33,731 nucleotides of DNA from an uncultured Lachnospiraceae bacterium. GTDB lineage: Bacteria; Bacillota; Clostridia; Lachnospirales; Lachnospiraceae. This document shows, in pieces, positions 7,261 through 15,512 of the stretch (positions within the stretch are counted from its first letter, which is position 1; every line of letters begins with the position of its first letter). The position numbers and the translations under genes were made by a program. The notes under the pieces were generated by a model. It did no database searches. It was not told the origin of the DNA and saw only the letters and a program-made list of their open reading frames with translations. The stretch lies in contig CAMNBW010000001.1 in the NCBI GenBank assembly GCA_946533525.1, forward strand, positions 1 to 33,731. The letters are read 5' to 3'.

Positions 7261-8565
7261 TTAACCCTGTATATACATTACGCTGTAAGGCTCAAGGTGG
7301 AGACAGCCGTTTACTTCGATCTCCCGCCCGCTCAGAAGCTCCGTCGCCTTGCCGAGACCGTAATCATAGTGCGCATCAAAGGGATTTCCGTCCGCATTGA
7401 AGGCCGCTATGACTCTTTTTTCGCCGCAGCGCCTCTCGAACACACACTGTCTGTTGGTCAGCACCAGACTCTTGAATTCCCCGTAATTAAGCGCTTCCGA
7501 CTCTCTTTTTACCCTGCTCATAGCTGCAATCATATCGGTAAGGGAGTTCCATTCCGGTTTCTCAAAATGCGGTCTCAGCGCCGGATCGCCCTGGGATTTA
7601 TCCGCCTTAACTCCCCACTCACTTCCATAATAGATCATCGGTATGCCGGGCATGGCAAAGAGCAGGCCGTAGATCACCGGAAGATGCTTTTCGTTATTAA
7701 GTATACTTGCCACACGGCTTACGTCGTGGTTGTCCACAAAGTTCAAAAGATGCTTACCCTTGTAAAGCGTCCAGTTTTCCGGTCCGAACTGCCTTAAGAG
7801 GGAATGTATGATCTCATACATATTCATGCTGTTAAAGCTGGAATACAGACCCTTATAACACTCGTAATTTGTTACGCTGTGACAAGCGTTATCATTCATG
7901 AACTGGTTATAATCCCCGTGTATCATTTCTCCCACAAGGAAAAAGTCCTCCTTAAGGCCATCAGTAAAATGCCTGAGCCTTGACAGGAAGCCCCTGTCCA
8001 GACAATATGCCACGTCCAGTCTGAGTCCGTCTATATCAAATTCGTCCACCCAGCCTTTGACAGCTCCCAGGATATGCTCCACAACATGGTCATTTTTCAG
8101 GTTAAGCTTTACCAGGTCGTAATTCCCTTCCCAGCCTTCATACCATAGGCCGTCATTGTAGTTGGAATTCCCGTCAAAGCTTATATGGAACCAGTCTTTA
8201 AACTGCGAATCCCAACGCTTTTCCTGTACATCCCTGAAGGCCCAGAAGCCTCTTCCCACATGATTGAAGACACCGTCGATAACGACCTTTATCTTTTCCT
8301 CATGCAGCTTTTTTACAAGCTCTGCAAATTCTTCGTTGGTACCGAGCCTTACATCGATCTTTGTATAATCACGTGTGTTATAGCCATGCGTATCCGATTC
8401 AAAGATCGGTGAAAAATAGACGGCGTTCACCCCCAGCTTCTTTAAATGGGGTATCCACTCCGCAAACCGGCTCAAGCCGTGCCTTTGCACCCCGTCATTC
8501 TCGAAGGGAGCTCCCGCAAAACCCATCGGGTAAATCTGATAAAATACACTTTCATCTGCCCACAT
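7261..8565 (-). CDS. Alpha-amylase family (GH13) glycoside hydrolase, cytoplasmic
   Basis: This is a GH13 enzyme acting on alpha-glucans or maltodextrins. The 434-residue protein shows the four conserved regions: DGVFNH at 97-102, GLRLDVAY with nucleophile D184, GEM with acid/base E213, and VDNHD with D281. It has no signal peptide, so it should act on oligosaccharides already inside the cell, like maltodextrin glucosidases or cyclomaltodextrinases. It lacks the long N-terminal domain of classical neopullulanases. The open frame reaches 8619, but I place the start at 8565 because AAGGAG sits correctly upstream and homology to GH13 begins at once (SVFYQIYP). This start overlaps the end of the helicase gene by 14 bases. 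Exact specificity (hydrolase or transglycosylase) cannot be decided from motifs. Confidence 0.88.
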   Translation of the reverse strand: MWADESVFYQIYPMGFAGAPFENDGVQRHGLSRFAEWIPHLKKLGVNAVYFSPIFESDTHGYNTRDYTKIDVRLGTNEEFAELVKKLHEEKIKVVIDGVFNHVGRGFWAFRDVQEKRWDSQFKDWFHISFDGNSNYNDGLWYEGWEGNYDLVKLNLKNDHVVEHILGAVKGWVDEFDIDGLRLDVAYCLDRGFLSRLRHFTDGLKEDFFLVGEMIHGDYNQFMNDNACHSVTNYECYKGLYSSFNSMNMYEIIHSLLRQFGPENWTLYKGKHLLNFVDNHDVSRVASILNNEKHLPVIYGLLFAMPGIPMIYYGSEWGVKADKSQGDPALRPHFEKPEWNSLTDMIAAMSRVKRESEALNYGEFKSLVLTNRQCVFERRCGEKRVIAAFNADGNPFDAHYDYGLGKATELLSGREIEVNGCLHLEPYSVMYIQG

Positions 8566-11008
8566 AATCTTTCTCCTTAATGTTTCCTTCGTCGAAGCGT
8601 AATTGAGGGATACCCTCATTTACGCTCGCCCAGAATCCGTTTACCTCTTCCCCTATGGCATAGGAGTCCGTTTCCGTGATATTGTCCCATTCCTCGGGAA
8701 ACAGCCCTTTGTACCCTCTTCCGGTAAATCTTTCGTCCATAAGAACTACTATCCCCAGATCCTTTTCGGTACGTATGACCCGTCCCGCGGCCTGCAAAAC
8801 CTTGATGATCCCCGGGAAGCGGTAAGCATAGTCAAAGCCGTTCATCTCCCGCAGGTCAAAATGCTTCTTCAGAAGCTCTCTTTCCTTTGTAAGCATCGGA
8901 AGCCCTGTTCCTACCACCAATGCCCCTATAAGGGCGTCCTCTTTAAGGTCGATGCCTTCCGAGAACACTCCTCCCAGGACGCAAAAGCCCACAAGATTGC
9001 CGCTTTTCCTGTTTCTGAATTCCTCCAGGAAGGCGTTTCTGGCTTCCTCGCTCATGCTCTTAGCCTGCTTCACCGCAGCTATGCCGTCCTGCGCGAATTT
9101 TTCCTCATATATGCTGTAGACCTCATCCATAAAGCTGTAGGAGGGGAAGAAGGCCATGTAATTACCTTCCCGCTGGGAACAGACATCTTTAATAACTCTC
9201 GCTATGTTATTGTAGGTCTGCTCTCCCCTCTGCTTGTAAAGAGAACTTACATCTTCAACTATAAAATGACCACACCTGTTATTATCAAAAGTAGATCTGG
9301 CATAGACCGTATAATCCCTCCTGTCGGCGCTGATAAGGTCTATATAGTAGGTTACGGGTATGAGCGTCGCCGAAAAGAATACTGCGCTTCTCTTTCCAAG
9401 GTATTCCATGAGATTTGACGAAGGATTTACGCACATAAGCTTTATCCTTACGTTATTTTCATGGATACGCTCAATATAGTTTACATAACTTTCTTCATCA
9501 TAGAGACCTGCCGTGAAAACAAAGCTGTTCAGCTCAAAATAAAAGTTAAGTATATCCTCGTCGTCAAAGAGGCCTTTAAGCTCCTTGGCATCGAGCATAT
9601 CCTCAAATAAGGCCAGGGCCTTTCCCGCAATTAGGATAAATTCGTCCTTATCCACGTTTTCGGCAAAATCCCCGTGCCTATCGCTTAGATCATCCAGTAT
9701 TTTGACAAGCTTTCCAAGCTGTGTCCCGGCCCTTGTGGGAATACGCTTCGGAAATTCTCCGTTCTTCACGGCATTCCTCAGTTTTTTCCTAACAGCTGCT
9801 ATCCTTGCGCTGTCCAGGGAGGCACTGTACATCTGTCTCGCCCTGTCCACGAGATTATGCGCCTCGTCTACAAGGATCAGCTCGCTGCCGTCCTTGCCGG
9901 GGGCAAAATAGTCCGCCAAAGCCGCTTTTGGATCGAAAACATAGTTATAGTCACATATGACCGCATCGGCAAAGGTCGCCAGATCCAGCGCGAGCTCATA
10001 CGGACACACACCGGCCTTCAGGGCCGCATCGGAAAGGTCCTCCCGGCTGTAGATGTCCGCGGAGGTAAGGAGGTTATAGAGCACATCATTTACCCTGTCG
10101 AAGTGCCCCTTTGCATAGGGACATTCATCCGGATTACACTTTACCTCCTCGTTAAGGCAGACCTTTTCCCTTCCGGCAATAACGACCGTTTTTATCTTCA
10201 GCCCTTTAGAGGCCATAGCATCAAAGGCCTCTACTGCGGCCTGTCCGGTCACGGTTTTCCCTGTAAGATAAAATATCTTATCCGTGCGTCCTTCTCCAAT
10301 GGCTTTTACGGCAGGGAAGGTAACGCAAAGGGTTTTGCCGACTCCCGTAGGCGCCATTAAAAACAGGCGTTTTCTATGATAGATCGTCCTGTAGACATTG
10401 GCTGCCAGTTCCTTCTGACCTTCCCTGTAAGGATAGGGAAATTCCAGTTCAGAAGCCGAAGCATTGCGTAGCTTCTTCCACTGGACGATAAACACCGCCC
10501 ACTTATGGTATGCATTTATAAGTTCTTTTAAAAATTGAGTTATTTCACCGATGGTATAGGAGTAATGGAAATATTTTATCTCCATCGAATCGATACTGCA
10601 GTAGGTCATTCTGACGCCGACTTCCCGCAATGCTCGCTGTTCGGCTACGATGGCAGCATAAACCTTCGCCTGTGCAAGATGAACCTCCTTCGGCTCCTCC
10701 AGATGCTTAACATCCCCGTAAACAGATTTTATCTCGTCTATTATGACCTGATTATCCAGGGTGATTATGCCGTCAGCCCTGCCCTCGATCACCAGCTCAT
10801 ACTCATCCGCCTCATGAATAAACTTCAAGGGGACCTCTGCACGGTAATCATAGTCCTCGGTGCTTTGTTCCTCCTGAAGTTTCCTGTGTATCATGGACCC
10901 CATCTGCATAGCTTCCGCCGATGAGGCCGAATGCCTCCTGTCAATATCTCCGCTTCTTAATATAAACTCCACCAGATGCCTTACTGATATGGATATGCTG
11001 TCGTTCAT
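8552..11008 (-). CDS. Nuclease-helicase fusion: RecB-like PD-(D/E)XK domain plus XPD/DinG-type Fe-S helicase
   Basis: The N-terminal 175 residues carry the RecB/Cas4-type nuclease residues: H41, D79 in EGRADG, E92 and K94 in DEIKS, and Q113 with Y117 (QxxxY). A superfamily 2 helicase follows, with Walker A APTGVGKT at 219-226 and DEAH at 381-384. A motif VI arginine pair (GRVIR) lies near residue 750. Between Walker A and DEAH lie C284, C291, C296 and C335, placed as the [4Fe-4S] ligands of Rad3/XPD and DinG helicases. It probably unwinds 5'-3' and cuts DNA during repair or replication-fork processing. The start at 11008 has no Shine-Dalgarno, but homology begins there (ISVRHLVEF); it lies 18 bases after asnA, suggesting coupling. 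The housekeeping context favours repair over defence. The Cas4-like nuclease also occurs in CRISPR proteins, but no array or cas gene is present. Confidence 0.85.
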   Translation of the reverse strand: MNDSISISVRHLVEFILRSGDIDRRHSASSAEAMQMGSMIHRKLQEEQSTEDYDYRAEVPLKFIHEADEYELVIEGRADGIITLDNQVIIDEIKSVYGDVKHLEEPKEVHLAQAKVYAAIVAEQRALREVGVRMTYCSIDSMEIKYFHYSYTIGEITQFLKELINAYHKWAVFIVQWKKLRNASASELEFPYPYREGQKELAANVYRTIYHRKRLFLMAPTGVGKTLCVTFPAVKAIGEGRTDKIFYLTGKTVTGQAAVEAFDAMASKGLKIKTVVIAGREKVCLNEEVKCNPDECPYAKGHFDRVNDVLYNLLTSADIYSREDLSDAALKAGVCPYELALDLATFADAVICDYNYVFDPKAALADYFAPGKDGSELILVDEAHNLVDRARQMYSASLDSARIAAVRKKLRNAVKNGEFPKRIPTRAGTQLGKLVKILDDLSDRHGDFAENVDKDEFILIAGKALALFEDMLDAKELKGLFDDEDILNFYFELNSFVFTAGLYDEESYVNYIERIHENNVRIKLMCVNPSSNLMEYLGKRSAVFFSATLIPVTYYIDLISADRRDYTVYARSTFDNNRCGHFIVEDVSSLYKQRGEQTYNNIARVIKDVCSQREGNYMAFFPSYSFMDEVYSIYEEKFAQDGIAAVKQAKSMSEEARNAFLEEFRNRKSGNLVGFCVLGGVFSEGIDLKEDALIGALVVGTGLPMLTKERELLKKHFDLREMNGFDYAYRFPGIIKVLQAAGRVIRTEKDLGIVVLMDERFTGRGYKGLFPEEWDNITETDSYAIGEEVNGFWASVNEGIPQLRFDEGNIKEKDYVGR

Positions 11009-11026
11009 ATAATTACGGCTGTGTTT

Positions 11027-12031
11027 TTATAACAATCTGAGTCCATGTGCCCTTGCATAGGCAACATCCTCGATCTTCCATACACTGCTGTGAACTTCTC
11101 CGATATGGGCCTTTCTTAAGAAATACATACAGATCCTCGACTGTCCGATACCTCCGCCGATAGTCAGGGGCAGCTCTCCGGCTATCAGAGCCTTTTGGAA
11201 TTCCAGCTTTGCCCTGTCCGGACAGCCGGCTTTATCCAACTGCTCCACGATGGATTTTTCATCCACCCTGATGCCCATGGAGGAAATTTCGTATGCGCAG
11301 TCCAGAACGGGATAATATAAAATGATGTCTCCGTTCAGGCTCCAGTCGTCATAGTCGGGAGCGCGGCCGTCATGGGGCTCTCCGTTGCTGAGCTTATCTC
11401 CTATCTGCGACACAAAGGCCGCGCCCTTGTCCTTTACATAGGCCTTTTCCCTCTCCTTGGGGGAAAGATCCGGATACATATCCAAAAGCTCCTGTGAGCT
11501 TATGAAGGATAATTCTGCCGGAAGCATGGGCTCCAGAAAGTCATATTTATCGGCCAGATATGTCTCGGTCTTCTTCAACGCCTCATAAACATGTCCCACC
11601 GTAGCCTTGAGGGTCTCATAGGTCCTTTCCTCGCGGTTTATAACCTTCTCCCAGTCCCATTGATCCACGTAGATGGAATGGAGATTGTCCGTATCCTCGT
11701 CCCGCCTTATGGCCGTCATATCGGCATAAAGACCTTCTCCCGCACTGAAGCCGTACTGCTTAAGGGCATATCTTTTCCATTTAGCCAGAGACTGAACTAT
11801 CTCGACTACCTTGCCCTCATCCTTTGTATCGAAGCTGACCGGACGCTCCACCCCGTTTAAGTTGTCGTTTAAGCCGCTTTCGGGCTTGACAAAAAGAGGG
11901 GCCGATACACGGGTAAGATTAAGCTGCGCCGCCAAAGCCCTCTCGAAAAAATCCTTAACTTCCTTTATTGCCACCTGGGTGGCGCGAATATCCATCTTCG
12001 GGGCATAGCCCTCCGGAACAATTATAGCCAT
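11027..12031 (-). CDS. asnA: Aspartate-ammonia ligase (asparagine synthetase A)
   Basis: This enzyme makes asparagine from aspartate, ammonia and ATP, forming AMP and pyrophosphate. The fold is that of a class II aminoacyl-tRNA synthetase catalytic core. The 334-residue length matches AsnA, and characteristic stretches are recognisable: LTRVSAPLFV near residues 39-48, GLNDNLNGVERPV near 53-65, VDQWDWEK near 121-128, and the C-terminal GGGIGQSR motif near residue 293. It has a strong GGAGGAAAGG ribosome-binding site, lies 53 bases after the map gene, and is followed closely by the nuclease-helicase. There is no room for a T-box leader in the 53-base gap, so any control would act from a promoter further upstream or post-transcriptionally. 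Confidence 0.95.
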   Translation of the reverse strand: MAIIVPEGYAPKMDIRATQVAIKEVKDFFERALAAQLNLTRVSAPLFVKPESGLNDNLNGVERPVSFDTKDEGKVVEIVQSLAKWKRYALKQYGFSAGEGLYADMTAIRRDEDTDNLHSIYVDQWDWEKVINREERTYETLKATVGHVYEALKKTETYLADKYDFLEPMLPAELSFISSQELLDMYPDLSPKEREKAYVKDKGAAFVSQIGDKLSNGEPHDGRAPDYDDWSLNGDIILYYPVLDCAYEISSMGIRVDEKSIVEQLDKAGCPDRAKLEFQKALIAGELPLTIGGGIGQSRICMYFLRKAHIGEVHSSVWKIEDVAYARAHGLRLL

Positions 12032-12084
12032 TTTTAATCCTTTCCTCCGCTTAAGAGCCTCATCAGTTCATGCCTGAATATATA

Positions 12085-12954
12085 TTAATAGGACAATATC
12101 TCATAACCGTCTTCGGTCACCACAAGATGCACTTCCCACTGTGCCGAAAGAGAACCGTCCTCAGTATATATGGTCCAGCCGTTATCTGCGTCTTCATATA
12201 TTTCCTGAGCTCCCATATTTACCATAGGCTCAATGGTAAAGCTCATGCCGGGAACCATAAGCATTTCTTTTCCGGGTTTTGAAACGTAGCTGACCCAGGG
12301 CTCCTCATGGAAATCAAGCCCGCAGCCGTGACCGCCTATCTCCCTGACTACGGAATAGCCCTGGGATTTGCAGAATTCGTTTATAGCCGAGCCCATGTCT
12401 CCGAGGAACCTCCAGGGCTTAACCTCATCCAGACCGATCTGCACGCTCTTTTTGACGTCTTCGACCAGCTTCCGGGCCTTAGGGTCCACATCGCCTATCA
12501 TGAACATTCTCGAAGAGTCAGCATAATAGCCGTTATATATCGTTGTGCAGTCCACATTGATAATATCCCCGTCCTGAAGGATGTCCTCCTCGGAAGGGAT
12601 ACCGTGGCAGACCTGATCGTTTAGCGAGGTACAGCAGCTCTTCGGAAAGCCTTCATAACCCAGAGTAGCGGCAATGCCCCCAAACTCCTTTGTCTTGGCA
12701 GCCACCCAGTCATCTATCTCCTGAGTGGATATTCCTGCCTTTATATGCTCGGCAACATAGTCCAGAATGGCAATATTCCTTTTTCCGCTTTCCCTGATGC
12801 CTTCTATCTGTTCCCTGGTCTTTAATATCTCGTGTTTGGGAACCTTATGTCCCTGGGCCCTGATGCTTTCTATCCTCTCATCAAAGGCCAGGTGACAGGT
12901 CTTATATTTTCTTCCGCTTCCACACCAGCAGGGCTCATTTCTCCCAAGCTGCAT
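12085..12954 (-). CDS. map: Methionine aminopeptidase type I with N-terminal SEC-C zinc motif
   Basis: This enzyme removes the initiator methionine from nascent proteins. The 289-residue protein begins with a SEC-C motif, CxCxSGxxxxxCH, with ligands C9, C11, C20 and H21; the same zinc knuckle ends SecA. The pita-bread peptidase core follows, with metal ligands D135, D146, H209, E242 and E274, and the substrate-contacting histidine H117. All are present, so it should be active. The SEC-C motif probably helps ribosome or protein binding, as inferred for similar forms in other Clostridia. The start has a clean AGGAGG. It lies 36 bases after the orphan membrane protein and ahead of asnA. Whether a second map gene sits in the usual ribosomal-protein cluster cannot be seen here. 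Confidence 0.95.
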   Translation of the reverse strand: MQLGRNEPCWCGSGRKYKTCHLAFDERIESIRAQGHKVPKHEILKTREQIEGIRESGKRNIAILDYVAEHIKAGISTQEIDDWVAAKTKEFGGIAATLGYEGFPKSCCTSLNDQVCHGIPSEEDILQDGDIINVDCTTIYNGYYADSSRMFMIGDVDPKARKLVEDVKKSVQIGLDEVKPWRFLGDMGSAINEFCKSQGYSVVREIGGHGCGLDFHEEPWVSYVSKPGKEMLMVPGMSFTIEPMVNMGAQEIYEDADNGWTIYTEDGSLSAQWEVHLVVTEDGYEILSY

Positions 12955-12990
12955 CTTTAACCTCCTAAAAATAGTTATCGGACATAGGTG

Positions 12991-13770
12991 TTATGCAGTT
13001 TTACGCTGCCATTTCTTATTGCGAAACCTCATACATCCAATAACGCTTGATATTATAATATATATAACTGACGAAATTATGATTTTGGGAATATCCAGTG
13101 TTGCGTAAAACTGGAGTGACTGGAACTGCGGGGTCAACAGCAGTTCTCTTATGGCATGCATAGGTGCCAGACCGAAATTGTCAGTTGAAAGAAGCATTAT
13201 AATGCGCGGTATAATAACAACAAATATTATATAAAACAGATATGCTCTCTTCTTGTTATCAAACAGAAAAAGAAACATGTTTGATATAGAAACACCTGCC
13301 ATCAGCAGAGGGAAGGCGTAGGCCACATTCTGAATAAAGTCCAGAACCACAGACGAATCTATAGTCCCGTCATGTATCTGAAAAACAGCCGTTACCGTCA
13401 AGAACAGCACGGTTGTGATCACTGTAAAGATAAATAATAACAGCCACTGTGCAATTAATTTTCCCAAATATATCCCGGTTCGTCCCAATCCCCGATTAGA
13501 ACGGTTTCTTATCCTGGGATCCGGATATGTTTCTCCGAAAACTATATCCGCCAAAACAATACAACTGTAATAAGGTATCCAAAAGAACCCTTTGGCAAAC
13601 ATTATCAGATTGTAGGCATAAGTTCCGTCATTTATGCCATACAAAAGATCTCTGAAAACGGTTATTGCCAGGTTAGCCAGTAAACATGCGATGATGATGC
13701 ATATAAAATAGCTTCTGCAGAGTTTTCTCTTAAATGCCTGCTTTAACTCGCTTATAATATAATAGATCAT
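12991..13770 (-). CDS. ABC-2-like multi-pass membrane protein, orphan
   Basis: This 259-residue membrane protein has about six predicted membrane segments (roughly 20-38, 56-78, 104-130, 146-168, 176-194, 228-246). A charged loop before the third segment (RNRSNRGLGRTGIYLGKL) resembles the motif in ABC-2-type permeases of antimicrobial-peptide exporters. No ATPase gene is adjacent, so it may pair with a subunit encoded elsewhere or be a remnant. I place the start at the ATG at 13770; the frame extends to a TTG at 13830, but that part lies inside the guaB hairpin. The ribosome-binding site (GGAG) is 13 bases upstream, longer than ideal. The gene is clearly more AT-rich than guaB and map on either side, which hints at recent acquisition. 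Function is not established. Confidence 0.65.
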   Translation of the reverse strand: MIYYIISELKQAFKRKLCRSYFICIIIACLLANLAITVFRDLLYGINDGTYAYNLIMFAKGFFWIPYYSCIVLADIVFGETYPDPRIRNRSNRGLGRTGIYLGKLIAQWLLLFIFTVITTVLFLTVTAVFQIHDGTIDSSVVLDFIQNVAYAFPLLMAGVSISNMFLFLFDNKKRAYLFYIIFVVIIPRIIMLLSTDNFGLAPMHAIRELLLTPQFQSLQFYATLDIPKIIISSVIYIIISSVIGCMRFRNKKWQRKTA

Positions 13771-13808
13771 AATATATCTTAATCTCCGCGACAGCTCACA
13801 CGTGCATA

Positions 13809-13848
13809 CATAACAAGCCGGCAGAAACAAGCCTGCCGGGATGTTATG
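13809..13848 (-). terminator. Long inverted repeat after guaB, probable terminator
   Basis: Two nested perfect 7-base arms form one hairpin: CATAACA with TGTTATG outside and CCGGCAG with CTGCCGG inside, separated by a 2x2 internal loop and an 8-base apical loop. It begins 16 bases after the guaB stop. No long T run follows on the minus strand (after the inner stem the sequence is CTTGTTATG), so termination would be partial or the structure may protect the 3' end. Confidence 0.6.
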
Positions 13849-13863
13849 CGTACTCTCTGGTAA

Positions 13864-15324
13864 TTAAAAGCTATCGTCTACCGAATAGTTCGGTGCCTCC
13901 TTGGTAATGTGAATATCATGAGGATGGCTTTCCTTAAGGGAGGCAGCAGAAATACGTATAAACTTGCCTTCGTTCTGAAGGGTTTTGATGTCCGGCGCTC
14001 CGCAGTATCCCATACCGGAACGAAGTCCGCCGATGAGCTGGAAAATAGTGTCCTCCACAGAGCCCTTATAAGGTACCCTTCCCTCAACTCCTTCCGGGAC
14101 AAGCTTCTTAGCGCCTTCCTGGAAATATCTGTCCTTGCTGCCGTTCTCCATTGCGGAAATGGAACCCATTCCTCTGTAAACCTTATACTTACGCCCCTGA
14201 TATAATTCAAACTGGCCGGGAGCCTCATCGCAGCCCGCAAAGATGGAGCCCATCATGACTACGCTTCCGCCTGCCGCTATGGCCTTGGTTATATCTCCCG
14301 AGTACTTAATACCTCCGTCGGCGATTATAGGAATTCCCGACTCTTTGGCCGCCTCATAGCAATCCATAACGGCCGATATTTGAGGTACGCCTATTCCGGC
14401 AACTACACGGGTGGTACAGATACTTCCGGGTCCTATTCCTACCTTGACCGCATCCGCTCCCGCGTCTATGAGCGCCCTGGTAGCCTCTCCCGTAGCCACG
14501 TTTCCGACGATGACCTGCAGATCGGGATAATTCTTCTTGACCTCCGAGCATACCTTTATGACGTTGGCGGAATGCCCGTGTGCCGAATCTATCACTATGC
14601 AATCCACCTTGGCATCCACCAGGGCTGCAACCCTGTCGAGGAAATTAGCGGTAATGCCTATAGCGGCCCCGCAAAGCAGTCTTCCCTGATCGTCCTTTGC
14701 CGAAAGCGGATACTTTATCTGCTTTTCTATATCCTTTATGGTAATAAGGCCTTTAAGATTTCCTTCCGAATCAACTATCGGAAGCTTTTCCTTTCTGGCC
14801 TTTGCCAATATCTTTTTCGCTTCGTCGAGGGTTATCCCTTCCTTTGCGGTAATAAGCCCCTCTCCGGTCATGCACTCCCTTATCTTCTTGGTATAATCCT
14901 CTTCAAATTTAAGATCCCGGTTCGTGATTATCCCGACGAGCTTCTTTCCCTCCGTAACGGGAACTCCCGAGATCCTGAACTTATGCATCAGATCCTCTGC
15001 ATCCTTCAATGTATGCTCGGGTGAGAGGAAAAACGGATCGGTTATAACGCCGTTTTCGGAACGTTTTACCTTATCCACTTCGTCAGCCTGCTGTTCAATG
15101 GACATATTCTTATGAATAATGCCGATTCCGCCCTGTCTGGCCATCGCTATGGCCATATTATATTCCGTTACGGTGTCCATGCCCGCACTCATCATAGGAA
15201 TATTGAGCCTTATTTTTTTTGTAAGATTTGTGGAAATATCGATCACATTCGGCGTAACCTGCGAGTAGGCCGGCTGCAAAAGGACGTCATCAAAGGTAAT
15301 ACCGTCTCCGATAATCTGACTCAT
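13864..15324 (-). CDS. guaB: IMP dehydrogenase
   Basis: This enzyme oxidises IMP to XMP with NAD+, the committed step to guanine nucleotides. The 486-residue protein has the TIM-barrel catalytic domain split by two CBS domains (about residues 95-205), the normal arrangement. The catalytic cysteine is C303 in GIGPGSICTT. GDGITFDDVLL at 6-16 and the MSAGMD stretch near 45-50 are also typical. The start has a GAGGAG site. It is probably a single-gene transcript: a strong promoter lies upstream in a 188-base gap and a 40-base inverted repeat lies just downstream. The CBS pair is the usual site for regulation by adenine and guanine nucleotides; the DNA palindrome at the promoter suggests transcriptional control as well. 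Confidence 0.97.
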   Translation of the reverse strand: MSQIIGDGITFDDVLLQPAYSQVTPNVIDISTNLTKKIRLNIPMMSAGMDTVTEYNMAIAMARQGGIGIIHKNMSIEQQADEVDKVKRSENGVITDPFFLSPEHTLKDAEDLMHKFRISGVPVTEGKKLVGIITNRDLKFEEDYTKKIRECMTGEGLITAKEGITLDEAKKILAKARKEKLPIVDSEGNLKGLITIKDIEKQIKYPLSAKDDQGRLLCGAAIGITANFLDRVAALVDAKVDCIVIDSAHGHSANVIKVCSEVKKNYPDLQVIVGNVATGEATRALIDAGADAVKVGIGPGSICTTRVVAGIGVPQISAVMDCYEAAKESGIPIIADGGIKYSGDITKAIAAGGSVVMMGSIFAGCDEAPGQFELYQGRKYKVYRGMGSISAMENGSKDRYFQEGAKKLVPEGVEGRVPYKGSVEDTIFQLIGGLRSGMGYCGAPDIKTLQNEGKFIRISAASLKESHPHDIHITKEAPNYSVDDSF

Positions 15325-15390
15325 AATTTTCTCCTCATATTAAATTTTCAACAAACTGTAGTTTCTTTAGCTGACTTCTACAAGATATTG

Positions 15391-15409
15391 TACAGTTTCG
15401 TAAACTGTA
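15391..15409. promoter_or_regulatory. Perfect 8+8 palindrome at the guaB promoter, candidate operator
   Basis: TACAGTTT-CGT-AAACTGTA is a perfect palindrome with a 3-base centre; its right arm contains the guaB -10 hexamer. Extra half-sites lie on both sides: AAACTGTA at 15353-15360 and AAACTGT at 15436-15442, the latter just upstream of the -35. This layout fits a dimeric repressor blocking RNA polymerase. It is not a clear PurBox (no CCGAAC core), so the binding protein is unknown. Confidence 0.6.
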
Positions 15410-15432
15410 TCAAAAAAAGCCATTCATGTCAA
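15404..15432 (-). promoter_or_regulatory. guaB: guaB promoter
   Basis: On the minus strand a perfect TTGACA (15432-15427) is followed after exactly 17 bases by TACAGT (15409-15404, four of six matches). The leader would be about 70 bases before the guaB ATG. No purine riboswitch fold is evident in that leader. Confidence 0.75.
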
Positions 15433-15483
15433 TGTAAACTGTGTTGTAAATCAGTGAAAAACCCGCTAAATTGATACAATTCA

Positions 15484-15500
15484 GTGGTCAGCCAGACCAC
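15484..15500 (-). repeat. Stem-loop after the small membrane protein gene
   Basis: GTGGTC and GACCAC form a 6-base stem with a 5-base loop, starting 13 bases beyond the stop codon of the membrane protein gene. No T tract follows directly (TGAATTGTATC), so this is at best a weak terminator or a 3'-end stabiliser for the amidase operon. Confidence 0.35.
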
Positions 15501-15512
15501 CGGGCTGCAGCG

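Noticed and set aside
8552..9400. Cas4-like nuclease-helicase taken as a CRISPR or defence marker
   Set aside because: No repeat array, cas genes or defence genes are present; neighbours are housekeeping.
12035..12064. A 9-codon reading frame just before asnA that could be a leader peptide
   Set aside because: It contains the asnA ribosome-binding site itself, has no run of asparagine codons and no attenuator hairpins; most likely chance.
15325..15403. Purine riboswitch in the guaB leader
   Set aside because: The leader of about 70 bases shows neither the conserved three-way junction sequence nor paired loop motifs; the palindrome is at DNA level over the promoter.
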